The notes: generated by a model from the letters alone, not told the origin. A stretch of 64,000 nucleotides of DNA from Candidatus Hinthialibacter antarcticus (GCA_030765645.1 JAVCCE010000066.1:88626-152625), one strand, 5' to 3'; numbered from the stretch's first letter, positions 43,915 through 52,667 are shown. Program-made: numbers and translations.

Positions 43915-46308
43915 TCACCTCAACAAGTCGCTGAAAATCGAGTTGTACAGATTGTTCGCCTGCGACTGAACTCCGATGTTAAACCGCAGCAATAATTCAT
44001 TGGTCGCATTCTGCGTCGATTCAGACGCGAAATTCGCATCGGATATTCGAGACCGCGCGGCTAGAAGGTTTTCGGATGCAACGGAAAGGTTGTCCGTTGT
44101 TGCTGTGAGCCGGTTTGAAGCCGCGCCTAAGGTTCCACGCAACGAATCCACCTGAGACAATGCCTGGTCGATAATCGAAAGCGCCTCGTCAACGCCGCCT
44201 TCTTGGGTCACGTTGATATCCGCCACGCTACGTCCATCGCCCAGCCCAAGCGAGCCGGGGCGTATGTCGCCAAACGACACGCTGAGTTGTTGCCCCGCTT
44301 GTGCGCCGATTTGGAAATTCGCCTGCCGTCCAGTTGCGGAAATCACAACCGTGGTTGAGTTGGCGGCGCCGACGCCGGGCACGTCGATGGTTTGGTCAAA
44401 GTCGAGCGTAACGCTTTCGCCGGGACGGTTGCCGGATACAAAACGGACGTCTTGTGCGCCTGCGCTGAATTGAACTTGCGGGCCTCCGTTTAACGCGCCA
44501 GTGAATTCCGCCCGTTGGTTTTGGATGGCGTCGGTTCCGTTGGTCAGGTTTTCACCAACGGTCAGCGTAATCTGTCCCTGACCGCCGTTTGCGTCCGCCC
44601 CGGTCAGAGTTACGGTTTGCCCCGCAGTAACGCGTTGCGCCTCGCCTCCGTTCACGCTAACGGACGCAGATTGCGCGAAGCCTTCTTGCGCGAGCGTTGC
44701 TTGTTCAGCGACTGTGCCGAATATCCCGCCGCCTGCGGAATTATCATTGACCGTAAGCGTGAAATTGCTCTGCGATGCGCCCGCGATGTCGCCCGTCACT
44801 TGGATCTGCCCGCCGCTGGTGAGTTGCGCCGTCGCGTCAGTAAATCCGCTTTGGTTATTTGAACCGCCTGCCGCCAGGGTATTGTCACGCGTATTTAATT
44901 CATCGACTAAATCCTGAAATGTGACGGCGGCTCCGTTGCCAGCCGAACCGTCTACAGTAGAAATCGTGATGGTGTTGCTGAATGTGGTTCCATCGGCATT
45001 CGTCCCATTAATGGCGATGGTATCGCCTTGCGCCAACGTAGCGCCGTTAAACACGGAACCGATCAGGTTCGATGAAGCGTTGGCCGCGCCGCCGCCGGTA
45101 TCTAGAAAGCCAGTCGATTCGACTGTCCGTTGTTGCGCGGCGACCACGTCGGTTACTTCAACTTGCAACTCGCCGCTTTCAAAGGTCGAACCCGTAATTG
45201 CCGTCACGCTATTGCCGATTTGCGCTCCGGTCGCTTGCCCGCCGATCTCTTGCGCACGCGTGGCGCCGGATTGATTTTGCGCGTCGCCGCTGGAATCAAC
45301 CACCGTAAAGTCAATGTTAAAATCAGAAACGCCTTCGGTCGCGCCGGAGAACTGCAAGCGCCCCGTCGCCGCGTCGAAGCCGACGTTGGTTTCTCCCGTG
45401 TTGGTTCCGGCAGCAGAGTCAATTCCGGCTTCTTGCTCGGCTTGGTTGATCGAAGCCTGAATCGCATCAGCAAAACTGGTTGAGGCGCCGTTACCTCCCG
45501 CAAGATCGGTCAGGGCGGAGACTTGAATCGATCCAGAGAATTCCGTCTCGCCATCCGACAACACGCCCCGGAAGGTGATCGTCCCGCCGTTTTGCACTTG
45601 CGCCTCGTTAAACGAGAGGTCAGTCAGCGCATCGCCCGCCGCAGCAGCGACTCCACCCGTCGTGTTAAAGAACGACCCGGTCGAGACGGCGACATCCGTT
45701 GCATTGCGGATGCCAGTATTAATCGTTTGCGGGCCGCCGGGCGCGTCGCCTCCGACAATGGCGGCGCTTTGCGATTGTGTTTGAGTAATCGAGAGAAAAT
45801 TTTGGGTGGTTGTCAGATTGCTGCGGTCTATATTGACGCCAGGATCCGTCGTTCCCGGACGCACGCCCGCCGACGGCGCCAAGTCGCCATTGAATAAACG
45901 CTGTTGGTTGAATTGGGTGGTATTGGCGACGCGCCCGATTTCGTCGATCTGCTGGCTGATTTCCGCCTGGATCGCTTGAATCGCCTGGGGATCATTCACG
46001 CCGGAGTTTCCCGCTTGAATCGCGAGTTCCCGAATACGCGACAGGCTGTCGCTGACGCCTCCCAGCGCTTGGTCGCCGGTGTTAATGAGATTGATTCCAT
46101 TTTGGGCGTTGTTGACGGCTTCATTGAGGCTAATCAGGTTGGTTTGCAACTGGTTCGCGATTCGCAGCCCCGCTGCGTCGTCCCCAGCGCGGTTGATGCG
46201 CGAGCCGGATGCAAGGCGCTCAAAATTGCGTTGGATTAGCTGATTCAGCGAGTTAAGACTATTCTGCGCCTGCCCGGTGATATTATTGTTGATTCTTGAG
46301 ATACCCAT
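43915..46308 (-). CDS. fliC: flagellin with a large central insert
   Basis: 797 residues from the second of two ATGs after a GGAGG. The N-terminal domain (about 1-140) is flagellin: GISRINNNITGQAQNSLNSL, RLASGSRINRAGDDAAGLRIA, NAQNGINLINTGDQALGGVSDSLSRIRELAIQAG. The last ~85 residues are the flagellin C-domain (DQALSQVDSLRGTLGAASNRLTATTDN, FASESTQNATNELLLRF). Between them is a ~560-residue beta-rich insert with repeats such as GSFFNTTGG and DGETEFSGSIQVSALTDLAGG. It forms the flagellar filament surface. A paralogue lies upstream in the same direction. No chaperone or secretion genes are nearby. Confidence 0.96.
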   Translation of the reverse strand: MGISRINNNITGQAQNSLNSLNQLIQRNFERLASGSRINRAGDDAAGLRIANQLQTNLISLNEAVNNAQNGINLINTGDQALGGVSDSLSRIRELAIQAGNSGVNDPQAIQAIQAEISQQIDEIGRVANTTQFNQQRLFNGDLAPSAGVRPGTTDPGVNIDRSNLTTTQNFLSITQTQSQSAAIVGGDAPGGPQTINTGIRNATDVAVSTGSFFNTTGGVAAAAGDALTDLSFNEAQVQNGGTITFRGVLSDGETEFSGSIQVSALTDLAGGNGASTSFADAIQASINQAEQEAGIDSAAGTNTGETNVGFDAATGRLQFSGATEGVSDFNIDFTVVDSSGDAQNQSGATRAQEIGGQATGAQIGNSVTAITGSTFESGELQVEVTDVVAAQQRTVESTGFLDTGGGAANASSNLIGSVFNGATLAQGDTIAINGTNADGTTFSNTITISTVDGSAGNGAAVTFQDLVDELNTRDNTLAAGGSNNQSGFTDATAQLTSGGQIQVTGDIAGASQSNFTLTVNDNSAGGGIFGTVAEQATLAQEGFAQSASVSVNGGEAQRVTAGQTVTLTGADANGGQGQITLTVGENLTNGTDAIQNQRAEFTGALNGGPQVQFSAGAQDVRFVSGNRPGESVTLDFDQTIDVPGVGAANSTTVVISATGRQANFQIGAQAGQQLSVSFGDIRPGSLGLGDGRSVADINVTQEGGVDEALSIIDQALSQVDSLRGTLGAASNRLTATTDNLSVASENLLAARSRISDANFASESTQNATNELLLRFNIGVQSQANNLYNSIFSDLLR

Positions 46309-46458
46309 CATCGCCTCCAATCACCCAAGATCACGCGTTTTCAAGTCAAGCACATTTGCTTGGCGACCCAACGCGCAATCTGATGATATTGTAGTCTATT
46401 TTTGTTTCATAACCAATTTATTTTTCATGGCTTGAACCATGCAACCTAATATGCTGTT

Positions 46459-48816
46459 TTAATTTCGTAATCCAAGCAAAATTTCAAACACGCTGTTTGA
46501 TAACGCATTCGATTGAACTAACACAGCGGCTTCGGCTTGCAGTAGAATCGAGTTACGCGCCAGCTGAGTGGTTTCTGTGGCAAGGTCAGCGCTGACGATG
46601 TCTACAAAAGCCGTTTCTAACGCAAGCGCACCACTATCGAGAGAATTGATGGTGTCGTTCAAGCGTGATTGGAATGCACCCAGCCGGGCAGTCAAATCTG
46701 TCACTTGGGTTAGAGCGGCATCGGCAATAGCAATGGCTGCCGTCGCGCCAGACGCAGTTGTAACGTCGATATTATCCAGAGTCGCCGAAGCACTGCTGCC
46801 CAGATTATCGGAAGTCACATCCGCGAATAAAATCTGTTTGAATTGATCGCTATCCCCGCCAATTTGAAACGTAAGCGCTTTGTTTGTCGTCGAAATGACA
46901 AACGTCTCACCGCCAGCGGTTTTAGGCGTAGTAATGTCTAGAATGGAATCAAAATCTAACGTGACTTGTTGGAATTTCTTGATCGGATAAATAGAAGCGT
47001 CTCCCGCCGTAAATTGCACGTCCGAGTCGCCATTTTGAAAGGTAACCAGTGTTCCGCCATTCAGTGAGCCGACAAATTCTTTCGCTGTTGTTTGCAATTG
47101 GTCTGTCCCGGCGACAAAATTACGCCCAACGCGGAATGTGACTTCAGGCGCAGTTCCGCCAGACAAATTAACGCCCTGCAAGGTAACAACTTGCCCGACG
47201 GTTGCCGTTTGAGCAGGACCGCCGTTTATCGAAAGTGCGGCGGTGGCTTCCGCCCCGGTCTGATCGACGCCTGAGTTCACGATATCAACATTCGATGTTA
47301 AGGTCCGATCAACGATAATTTGCAGGTCAGAAACCGAATCCTGGGCGAGATCATCGAAGAGGCTGATTTTCCCGGTTGCATCATTCAACGTTGCAATCGA
47401 ATTTTGAAATCCAACTGCGGTTTTGGTTTTGTCGCGATTATTAATTTCCGCAATAAGACTGCCATAATCGTCGATCAATCCATCTCCCGCTCCACCATCG
47501 ACTCCAACGGTGAGTTGGGTGCTAAAGGTGGTGCCGTCGGCTTCAGTCCCGTTGATCGTAAATGTATCGCCTGTGACAATTGAAACGCCGTTCAGAAAAG
47601 AGCCATTTACTGGATCAATCGCACGGGCGGAAGCGCCGCCGAAATTGCGGTCGAATTCATCCACAATCGTTAATTGACGCTGTTCAGGCGCGATGATATT
47701 GCTTACGGTGATGTTGAAAGCGCCGGAATCAAATGTTGACCCCGTGACGGCAGTGATATTGTTGCCGATGGCGGCGCTCGTCGTTGTTGCGCCAGCCTCA
47801 ATGTTAAATACATCCGTATCGCGAGTGATTCCAATTTGAGTTTGGATCGCATTTGACGAATTGCGCACCGTCAGCGTCGCATCAAATTCGGTGATTTGGT
47901 TTTGCCCATTGCTGAATGTAAGTCGCCCGTTTCCGTCGATACCAACGGTTGTTTCCAGTGTCCCAGTGCCATTAACGCCGATGCTGGTTTCAGCCGCGTC
48001 AATGGAAGACTGAATAGACGTAACCAGGTTGGTCACGGTCGTTCCGCCTGCGATGCTCAATGATCCACTGAACGAGGTGGCTCCATTGGCAAGAACGCCT
48101 GAAAATTGGATAGAACCATTGGTCAATAATGAAACGCGGTTCACGGTGGAACCGACCAGAGCCGTTCCACCCGCCGCCGCAGCGCCGCCATTGATAAATT
48201 GGCTCGCGGATACGGCTAAGTCGTTCTGGAAAACAAGCCCGGTGTTGAAAGTTGCGTCTCCGCCAACCTTTATCTGAGTTGAACCAGAATTGGTCTGAGC
48301 AATATTGAGGAAAGACCGGCCTGCCAGTAAATCAGTCGCATTGGGGCCAAAGGCAAGGGAAGCGCCGAAAGGCCGCGTTCCATTTCTGAAATCGACATCG
48401 GTTGCAAGGGCGCCGTTGAGTAAATATTTGCCGTCAAATTTCGTCGTGGTGGCAATTCGGTTTAATTCATCAATTTTTTCAAGAATCACCGCTTGTTCTG
48501 TTGCGCTTCCACCTGAGGCCGCAACGGCAGAGTCGCGAATATCATTCAGCAGTTCTGTGATTTGCGAGAGCGCAGCTGTCCCGGTATTAACTAAATTGAG
48601 CGTGGTTTGAGTATTTTCTGAAGCGCGGTTTAATCCACGAAATTGTGAAGAAATTTTGTTGCTCAACACAAACCCGCTGGGATCATCCGCAGGGGAATTG
48701 ATTCTTAAACCTGAACTTATACGTTGTAAATTCGTGTTCAAACTGCTTTGTGTACTGTTCAATTGGTTGATAATATGTAACGCACTGATATTGTTAGCGA
48801 TGCTATTGATCACCAT
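46459..48816 (-). CDS. fliC: flagellin with a large central insert (paralogue)
   Basis: 785 residues from the ATG at 48816, preceded by GAGGAG at the right distance. N-terminal flagellin helices (NSIANNISALHIINQLNSTQ, RISSGLRINSPADDPSGFVLS, TLNLVNTGTAALSQITELLNDIRDSAVAASGG) and C-terminal helices (TDLTARLGAFQSRLNDTINSL, LATETTQLARNSILLQ) flank a ~560-residue variable region. The central part repeats themes with the neighbouring flagellin (TNGSIQFSGVLANGATSFSGS, NGTEADGTTFSTQLTVGVDGG). The two genes probably arose by duplication and then diverged in their exposed parts. Separate 5' leaders suggest separate control. Confidence 0.96.
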   Translation of the reverse strand: MVINSIANNISALHIINQLNSTQSSLNTNLQRISSGLRINSPADDPSGFVLSNKISSQFRGLNRASENTQTTLNLVNTGTAALSQITELLNDIRDSAVAASGGSATEQAVILEKIDELNRIATTTKFDGKYLLNGALATDVDFRNGTRPFGASLAFGPNATDLLAGRSFLNIAQTNSGSTQIKVGGDATFNTGLVFQNDLAVSASQFINGGAAAAGGTALVGSTVNRVSLLTNGSIQFSGVLANGATSFSGSLSIAGGTTVTNLVTSIQSSIDAAETSIGVNGTGTLETTVGIDGNGRLTFSNGQNQITEFDATLTVRNSSNAIQTQIGITRDTDVFNIEAGATTTSAAIGNNITAVTGSTFDSGAFNITVSNIIAPEQRQLTIVDEFDRNFGGASARAIDPVNGSFLNGVSIVTGDTFTINGTEADGTTFSTQLTVGVDGGAGDGLIDDYGSLIAEINNRDKTKTAVGFQNSIATLNDATGKISLFDDLAQDSVSDLQIIVDRTLTSNVDIVNSGVDQTGAEATAALSINGGPAQTATVGQVVTLQGVNLSGGTAPEVTFRVGRNFVAGTDQLQTTAKEFVGSLNGGTLVTFQNGDSDVQFTAGDASIYPIKKFQQVTLDFDSILDITTPKTAGGETFVISTTNKALTFQIGGDSDQFKQILFADVTSDNLGSSASATLDNIDVTTASGATAAIAIADAALTQVTDLTARLGAFQSRLNDTINSLDSGALALETAFVDIVSADLATETTQLARNSILLQAEAAVLVQSNALSNSVFEILLGLRN

Positions 48817-48877
48817 AATACGGCTCCTCTCACAAGGCCGATTTAGCAAAAATCCCCCACATTTTGGAAGATTTCGC

Positions 48878-48904
48878 TAAAGTTTTTTAGAAATTTGCCT
48901 ATAA
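48878..48904 (+). promoter_or_regulatory. near-consensus sigma-28 (FliA) promoter reading rightwards
   Basis: TAAAGTTT at 48878-48885, an exact 11-base spacer, then GCCTATAA at 48897-48904. The FliA consensus is TAAAGTTT, 11 bases, GCCGATAA, so only one base differs. It lies 62 bases upstream of the paralogous flagellin start but points away from it, into the non-coding region. Confidence 0.7.
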
Positions 48905-48966
48905 TGAGATAGAGCCATATTGGAAGAAATCAGGATATTTTGATCCTGTATTCTTACATAAGACTT

Positions 48967-49068
48967 TGGCGTAGCGCCGATAGCCGCAAGGCTCCGGTGC
49001 TGCGGTGGTCGAATTAAGCCATAACTCACTTCTCTTGGCCGGGATGTAAAGTTATGGCTTAATTTTTT
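48967..49068 (+). ncRNA. candidate structured RNA, motif copy 1, with terminator
   Basis: Bases AGCGCCG and CGGTGCT can pair around an inner GCC/GGC hairpin with a GCAA tetraloop. After a conserved TGCGGTGGTCG comes a 15-bp perfect stem AATTAAGCCATAACT (49012-49026) / AGTTATGGCTTAATT (49050-49064), followed by six Ts: a terminator-like end. The 23-base loop contains CTTCTCTTGGCCGGGATG, conserved in copy 2. The G-T pairs and the GNRA loop favour the plus strand. No match to a known riboswitch was recognised. Confidence 0.55.
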
Positions 49069-49162
49069 GTCTACTCGCCCAGCCGCCAAAACCCCTGGCG
49101 GCCCTATCTCAACTCACATATAAAGTAACGCGTAAAGAAACGCGGATTTTTCCGGCGTTCCC

Positions 49163-49315
49163 TTCATGCAAGAGCAGGAGGCCTCGGAAGCCCTGCTTGT
49201 ATCATCTAGGCCAGACGCGCAGTAATTCTAATTCCAACAATCCGAATGGATTCGGGCTGCGGCGGTCAGGAAACTGCCTGCGCAAGAGATTGGCCGGGAT
49301 GCGAAGGGAACGCAT
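49163..49315 (+). ncRNA. candidate structured RNA, motif copy 3 (most diverged)
   Basis: The conserved blocks are GCTGCGGCGGTC (49256-49267) and GATTGGCCGGGATGCGAAGG (49288-49307). Upstream, AGCAGG/CCTGCT around a GGC...GCC hairpin and CCGAAT/ATTCGG give a similar two-hairpin layout. The terminal stem is weaker than in the other copies. A T-rich run (CCTTTTATTTTTG) follows. Confidence 0.4.
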
Positions 49316-49479
49316 GGTTCATCCTTTTATTTTTGCATTCATTGCCAAATTGCGTTTAATTGACACAAAAACCATGTTTAACTTGTGGTTTTTGCCGTTT
49401 AAGCCTGAATGCGATCAAACGCAATAATGACAACGTTTTTCTGGTGGGTACGTCAAATTCGCGGAGGGTAAACGCAAAA

Positions 49480-49580
49480 ATGGCGTAGCACCGTGCCTAA
49501 GGCATCCATCCGGATGCTGCGGCGGTCGAATTAAGCCATGGCCCACTTCTCTTGGCCGGGATGCAAAGCCGTGACTTAAC
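49480..49580 (+). ncRNA. candidate structured RNA, motif copy 2
   Basis: It repeats the plan of copy 1: AGCACCG/CGGATGCT around GCC/GGC, TGCGGCGGTCGAATTAAGCC identical but one base to copy 1, and a terminal stem TTAAGCCATGGC (49531-49542) / GCCGTGACTTAA (49568-49579). The pairs that differ from copy 1 change on both sides (for example A-T to G-C), which supports a conserved fold. There is no T-run after the stem. Confidence 0.5.
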
Positions 49581-49756
49581 ATTTATTGGTATTCTTAAAA
49601 TACCGTTTGGGTTTCGTTTCCTTATTCGGAATCTAGCGCTGAGCCCTACGGGCGCGCTTAACAAACAGTATTTTGACAAACACTCAATTCAAACACAAAA
49701 GCCCATCATTTTCGATGGTTTCTTGACTTGTCGTCTCTACTATCGACAGGCCTTTA

Positions 49757-49790
49757 GCTAAACTTTAGCTCTTTTTTTATTTTTTTTGGG
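49757..49790 (+). terminator. possible rho-independent terminator (plus strand)
   Basis: A short AGCTAAA/TTTAGCT palindrome is followed by CTTTTTTTATTTTTTTTGGG. The stem is weak (about 5 bp), so the T-run is the main support. It would end transcripts coming from the sigma-28 promoter. Confidence 0.4.
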
Positions 49791-49799
49791 AAAATGTAT

Positions 49800-50561
49800 T
49801 TAGCTGAAAATTGAAAAAATCCCGAGCATCTTCATGGCCATTGCGACCACGGTGACGATGAGCGCCCAACGAATCCATTGCTCGCCCTTCGAGACGGCAA
49901 TACTACCGCCGATCCACCCACCAAGGCCATTGCCTAGCGACAAGATAAATGCCGTGAACCAATCCACTTGACCGTTCCAGATAAACACTGCCATCGCAAA
50001 TGTCGTGTAGATGGCAACCACAAGCGATTTTGCGCTTGCCGTAGACACCAAATCAAGACCACAGAGCAAAACAAACGCCGCCGTCAAAAAGTAACCGACT
50101 CCCGCCTGAAAGACGCCGCCATAGATGCCAACAAGAAAAAAGACCACTCCGATCAAAACCATTCGTCCTGGCGAGTATCTTTGTACGGTTTTGCTTTTTG
50201 GTTTGGGGTTCCAAACAATAAATGCCACGACAACCAGCATGATGACGGCGAACAGGGTCCGAAAAACAGAATCAGGAATATCAACCGCTACCTGAGCGCC
50301 CAAGATTGCGCCAACAACAGCGGGAAGCGAAACCCATACGCATAATTTCACGTCGCTGACGCCGCTTTTACGAAACCGGGCAACAGCGGTGACGCATTGA
50401 ATCCAAATGGCGATGCGGTTGGTCCCGTTGGCAAGCGGGGAAGGCAATCCGAGAAAAAGCAACACCGGCAGCGTCAATAACGAACCGCCTCCCGCAAGCG
50501 TGTTGATGATTCCCGCGATCAAACCGACGGCGAACACGAGAGGGACATATTGATATTCCAA
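49800..50561 (-). CDS. TauE/SafE-family membrane transporter
   Basis: 253 residues with about eight hydrophobic helices. Family features include VGLIAGIINTLAGGGSLLTLPVLLFLGLPSPLANGTNR, where GGG-containing repeats open each half, and LSLGNGLGGWIGGSIAVSKG in the second half. Members export sulfite, sulfoacetate or other organosulfur anions across the inner membrane. The substrate is unknown here. The gene ends 10-40 bases from the possible plus-strand terminator. Confidence 0.88.
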   Translation of the reverse strand: MEYQYVPLVFAVGLIAGIINTLAGGGSLLTLPVLLFLGLPSPLANGTNRIAIWIQCVTAVARFRKSGVSDVKLCVWVSLPAVVGAILGAQVAVDIPDSVFRTLFAVIMLVVVAFIVWNPKPKSKTVQRYSPGRMVLIGVVFFLVGIYGGVFQAGVGYFLTAAFVLLCGLDLVSTASAKSLVVAIYTTFAMAVFIWNGQVDWFTAFILSLGNGLGGWIGGSIAVSKGEQWIRWALIVTVVAMAMKMLGIFSIFS

Positions 50562-50644
50562 TGATGGCTCCGCATTTATAAGGATTGGTCTCGTCTACAC
50601 AGTGGACTATGATTCAATTCTGACGTTGAAACCAGGAGCCCAGA

Positions 50645-51745
50645 ATGGACTTGTTCCCCAACCGCAAGCAAGAATTCGACGAAAAATTAGAGCGCACGCG
50701 AAAGATGATGCGCGACAAAAATATCCACAACCTGCTCATCACCGAAGCGCACCACTTCTCATGGCTAACCTGCGGGGGAGAGAATTTTGTTTTCCTGGCC
50801 CGTTCCGGCGGCGCTGCGCCATTACTCATCACGCAAAGCAAAGTCTATCTGGCGGCGGACAACATCGAAGCGATGCGGCTGTTTCCCGAAGAAATTGAGG
50901 GATTGCCGATTGATGACGGACATCACCTTTGGTACATAACGCCAGAGGAAATCGAAACGCACTATCAAAAGCTTAACCCCGGCCCCGTTGTGAAAGATGT
51001 TGAGATAGAAAACGACTTGAAGCAACTCCACACGCCGCTATGCACGGACGAAATTGAACGCTACCGCTGGTTGGGCGCAAAAGCCGAAGAATCAATCCGC
51101 AACGCCTGCATTCGCGCAGAGCGGGGCATGTCGGAATATGAAATTGGCGCCTTGCTCGCGAAGGAATGCTTTGACCGCGAAATTTGGCCGGTTCTGATTC
51201 TCGTTGCGGGCGATGAACGCGCGTTAAATTATCGCCACCCATTACCGACTGAAAACCCCGTCAACCATCAATTCATACTGGTTCTATGCGCAAGACGATA
51301 CGGCCTGATTGCGAACGTATCCCGCATTGTCAGTTTTGAAGGCGTTGATGAAATTATGCGTAATAAACACAAAGCGGTTTGCCGTATTGACGCTGCATTG
51401 AACATTTCCTCCAAACCTGGCGCCTCGTATGGCGACGTCTTAAAAAAAGGCATCGCTGAATATGAAGAACACGGGTTTGAGCATGAATGGCAATTGCACC
51501 ATCAAGGCGGCCCGACTGGATATTTAGGGCGCTATTTTAAGGCGATTCCCACCACAACAGAAACCGTGCAAAATAACCAGGCGGTCGCATGGAACCCGTC
51601 GATCTCAGGTACGAAGTGCGAAGATACAGTCCTCATCACCGAAAGCGGGCCGGAAATCCTTACCAAGCCAATTGATTGGCCTGTGATCAAAGTCGATTTT
51701 GACGGCCAGACCCTAAACCGGAGCGATATTTTAATCCGTGAGTAA
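50645..51745 (+). CDS. M24-family (prolidase/creatinase-like) protein lacking metal ligands
   Basis: 366 residues with the two-domain prolidase layout: an N-terminal domain (NRKQEFDEKLERTRKMM, NLLITEAHHFSWLTCGGENF) and a pita-bread domain (AERGMSEYEIGALLAKE, HHQGGPTGYLGR, KCEDTVLITESGPEILT). In active M24 metallopeptidases the ligands are Asp, Asp, His, Glu, Glu. Here the region for the two Asp residues reads ILVLCARRYGLIANVSRI, and the first Glu position is AWNPSIS, so three of five ligands seem missing. The His and last Glu remain. It resembles creatinase-like or non-peptidase members. The downstream DUF4911 gene overlaps by eight bases. Confidence 0.85.
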   Translation: MDLFPNRKQEFDEKLERTRKMMRDKNIHNLLITEAHHFSWLTCGGENFVFLARSGGAAPLLITQSKVYLAADNIEAMRLFPEEIEGLPIDDGHHLWYITPEEIETHYQKLNPGPVVKDVEIENDLKQLHTPLCTDEIERYRWLGAKAEESIRNACIRAERGMSEYEIGALLAKECFDREIWPVLILVAGDERALNYRHPLPTENPVNHQFILVLCARRYGLIANVSRIVSFEGVDEIMRNKHKAVCRIDAALNISSKPGASYGDVLKKGIAEYEEHGFEHEWQLHHQGGPTGYLGRYFKAIPTTTETVQNNQAVAWNPSISGTKCEDTVLITESGPEILTKPIDWPVIKVDFDGQTLNRSDILIRE

Positions 51746-52043
51746 TCCACCGCCAGCAAAAGACTGCATCATCATTCCAGGGCGCATCCCGCCGCGTGAG
51801 ATTGGTTTTATGAACGCGTTGCTGGACGACCATGAAGGCATCTGCGTCGTCCGCACGGAACTGCCCGAAGAAGGCCGCATGGAATTTTGGGTCGCCCCCG
51901 ATTTACTCGATCTGTTCTATCACTTTGCCGATTTTATTCGGACAGAATACTCTCTTCCATTCGAATTATATGATCCCGTCCCTGAGTCAACCGAAATTGT
52001 CGCCGAACGCAACAATTCACCTCTAAACAATAAGAAAGAGTAA
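51738..52043 (+). CDS. DUF4911-like protein
   Basis: 101 residues from a GTG at 51738 that overlaps the M24 stop. It reads CIIIPGRIPPREIGFMNALLDDHEGICVVRTE, then MEFWVAPDLLDLFYHFADFIR, which fits the DUF4911 pattern: a small alpha/beta protein often near M24 or RNA-related genes, of unknown function. The C-terminal ~20 residues are polar and probably disordered. Confidence 0.7.
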   Translation: MSNPPPAKDCIIIPGRIPPREIGFMNALLDDHEGICVVRTELPEEGRMEFWVAPDLLDLFYHFADFIRTEYSLPFELYDPVPESTEIVAERNNSPLNNKKE

Positions 52044-52107
52044 TCCAAATTTTGTCGTAAGTTATGGTAGGATGATTTGATTCCATTTATCATTTGGAGG
52101 CGTTACT

Positions 52108-52476
52108 ATGATTTGGGAATTCTACCAGATGCAACAAATTGGAAAAGCACAGGCATCGGCGGAAAATAGCGCCCGTCGTTCTGAGTCAGTTGTTAGTAAT
52201 ATTGATCGACTCAATGCCCGGCTCGACAAACTCACCCTCATCAACATGGCCATGTGGTCTCTGCTGCAAGAAGTCTCAGACTTAACAGAAGAAGACTTAA
52301 CAGAGCGCATCAAACAAATCGACTTGAGCGACGGCAGCCTTGATGGAAAAGTCCGCGCCAAAGCGCAACGATGCCCGCAATGCAACCGGGTTATGTCGAG
52401 CCGCCATTCGCGCTGCCTGTACTGCGGATATGAAGGCCAAGGCGACTTTGGCGCATTTGGTGAAGCGCTTGACTAA
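52108..52476 (+). CDS. small protein with C-terminal zinc ribbon
   Basis: 122 residues. The N-terminal part is helical (QQIGKAQASAENSARRSESVVSNIDRLNARLDKL) and could form a coiled coil. The C-terminus has a CPQC-x12-CLYC zinc ribbon (RCPQCNRVMSSRHSRCLYCGYEGQG). GGAGG precedes the start. A 191-base A/T-rich gap with nothing obvious follows. The function is unknown. Confidence 0.75.
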   Translation: MIWEFYQMQQIGKAQASAENSARRSESVVSNIDRLNARLDKLTLINMAMWSLLQEVSDLTEEDLTERIKQIDLSDGSLDGKVRAKAQRCPQCNRVMSSRHSRCLYCGYEGQGDFGAFGEALD

Positions 52477-52667
52477 TTATTCATTCAATCAATCAGCCCG
52501 AATCTAAATGCTTTCCACTTGACCATACGCTTGAGTCGAGCGATTCTAATTATGATTAACGATTTATATTTATCATTCTAAAGCGACAAAAACTTCTATG
52601 GCGATACACATACGCTTTTTTTGAATGAAAATAATTCAATAATTTTTACGATAAAGGAGTTTCTTCA

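Larger units (their letters stand above)
48817..49799. other. 983-base gene-free region next to the flagellins
   Basis: No believable protein frame. It holds the sigma-28 promoter, three copies of a structured motif and a plus-strand poly-T run near 49770-49790. Also a minus-strand sigma-28-like site at 49740-49767 (TAAAGTTT, 12 bases, GTCGATAG). It may encode one or more flagellum-linked non-coding RNAs or a long leader of the flagellin gene at 48816. Confidence 0.6.

Noticed and set aside
44213..46239. Several open frames on the plus strand across the first flagellin
   Set aside because: They are codon-bias shadows of the flagellin gene, Val/Ala/Pro-rich with no start signal or family.
49197..49427. 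76-residue frame in the gene-free region
   Set aside because: Composition is Asn/Arg-rich with no ribosome-binding site; it crosses structured motif copy 3.
48967..49580. A c-di-GMP (GEMM) riboswitch upstream of flagellin
   Set aside because: GGGATGCAAAGCC resembles part of GEMM, but the order of blocks and the P1a/P1b layout do not fit, and the motif points away from the flagellin.
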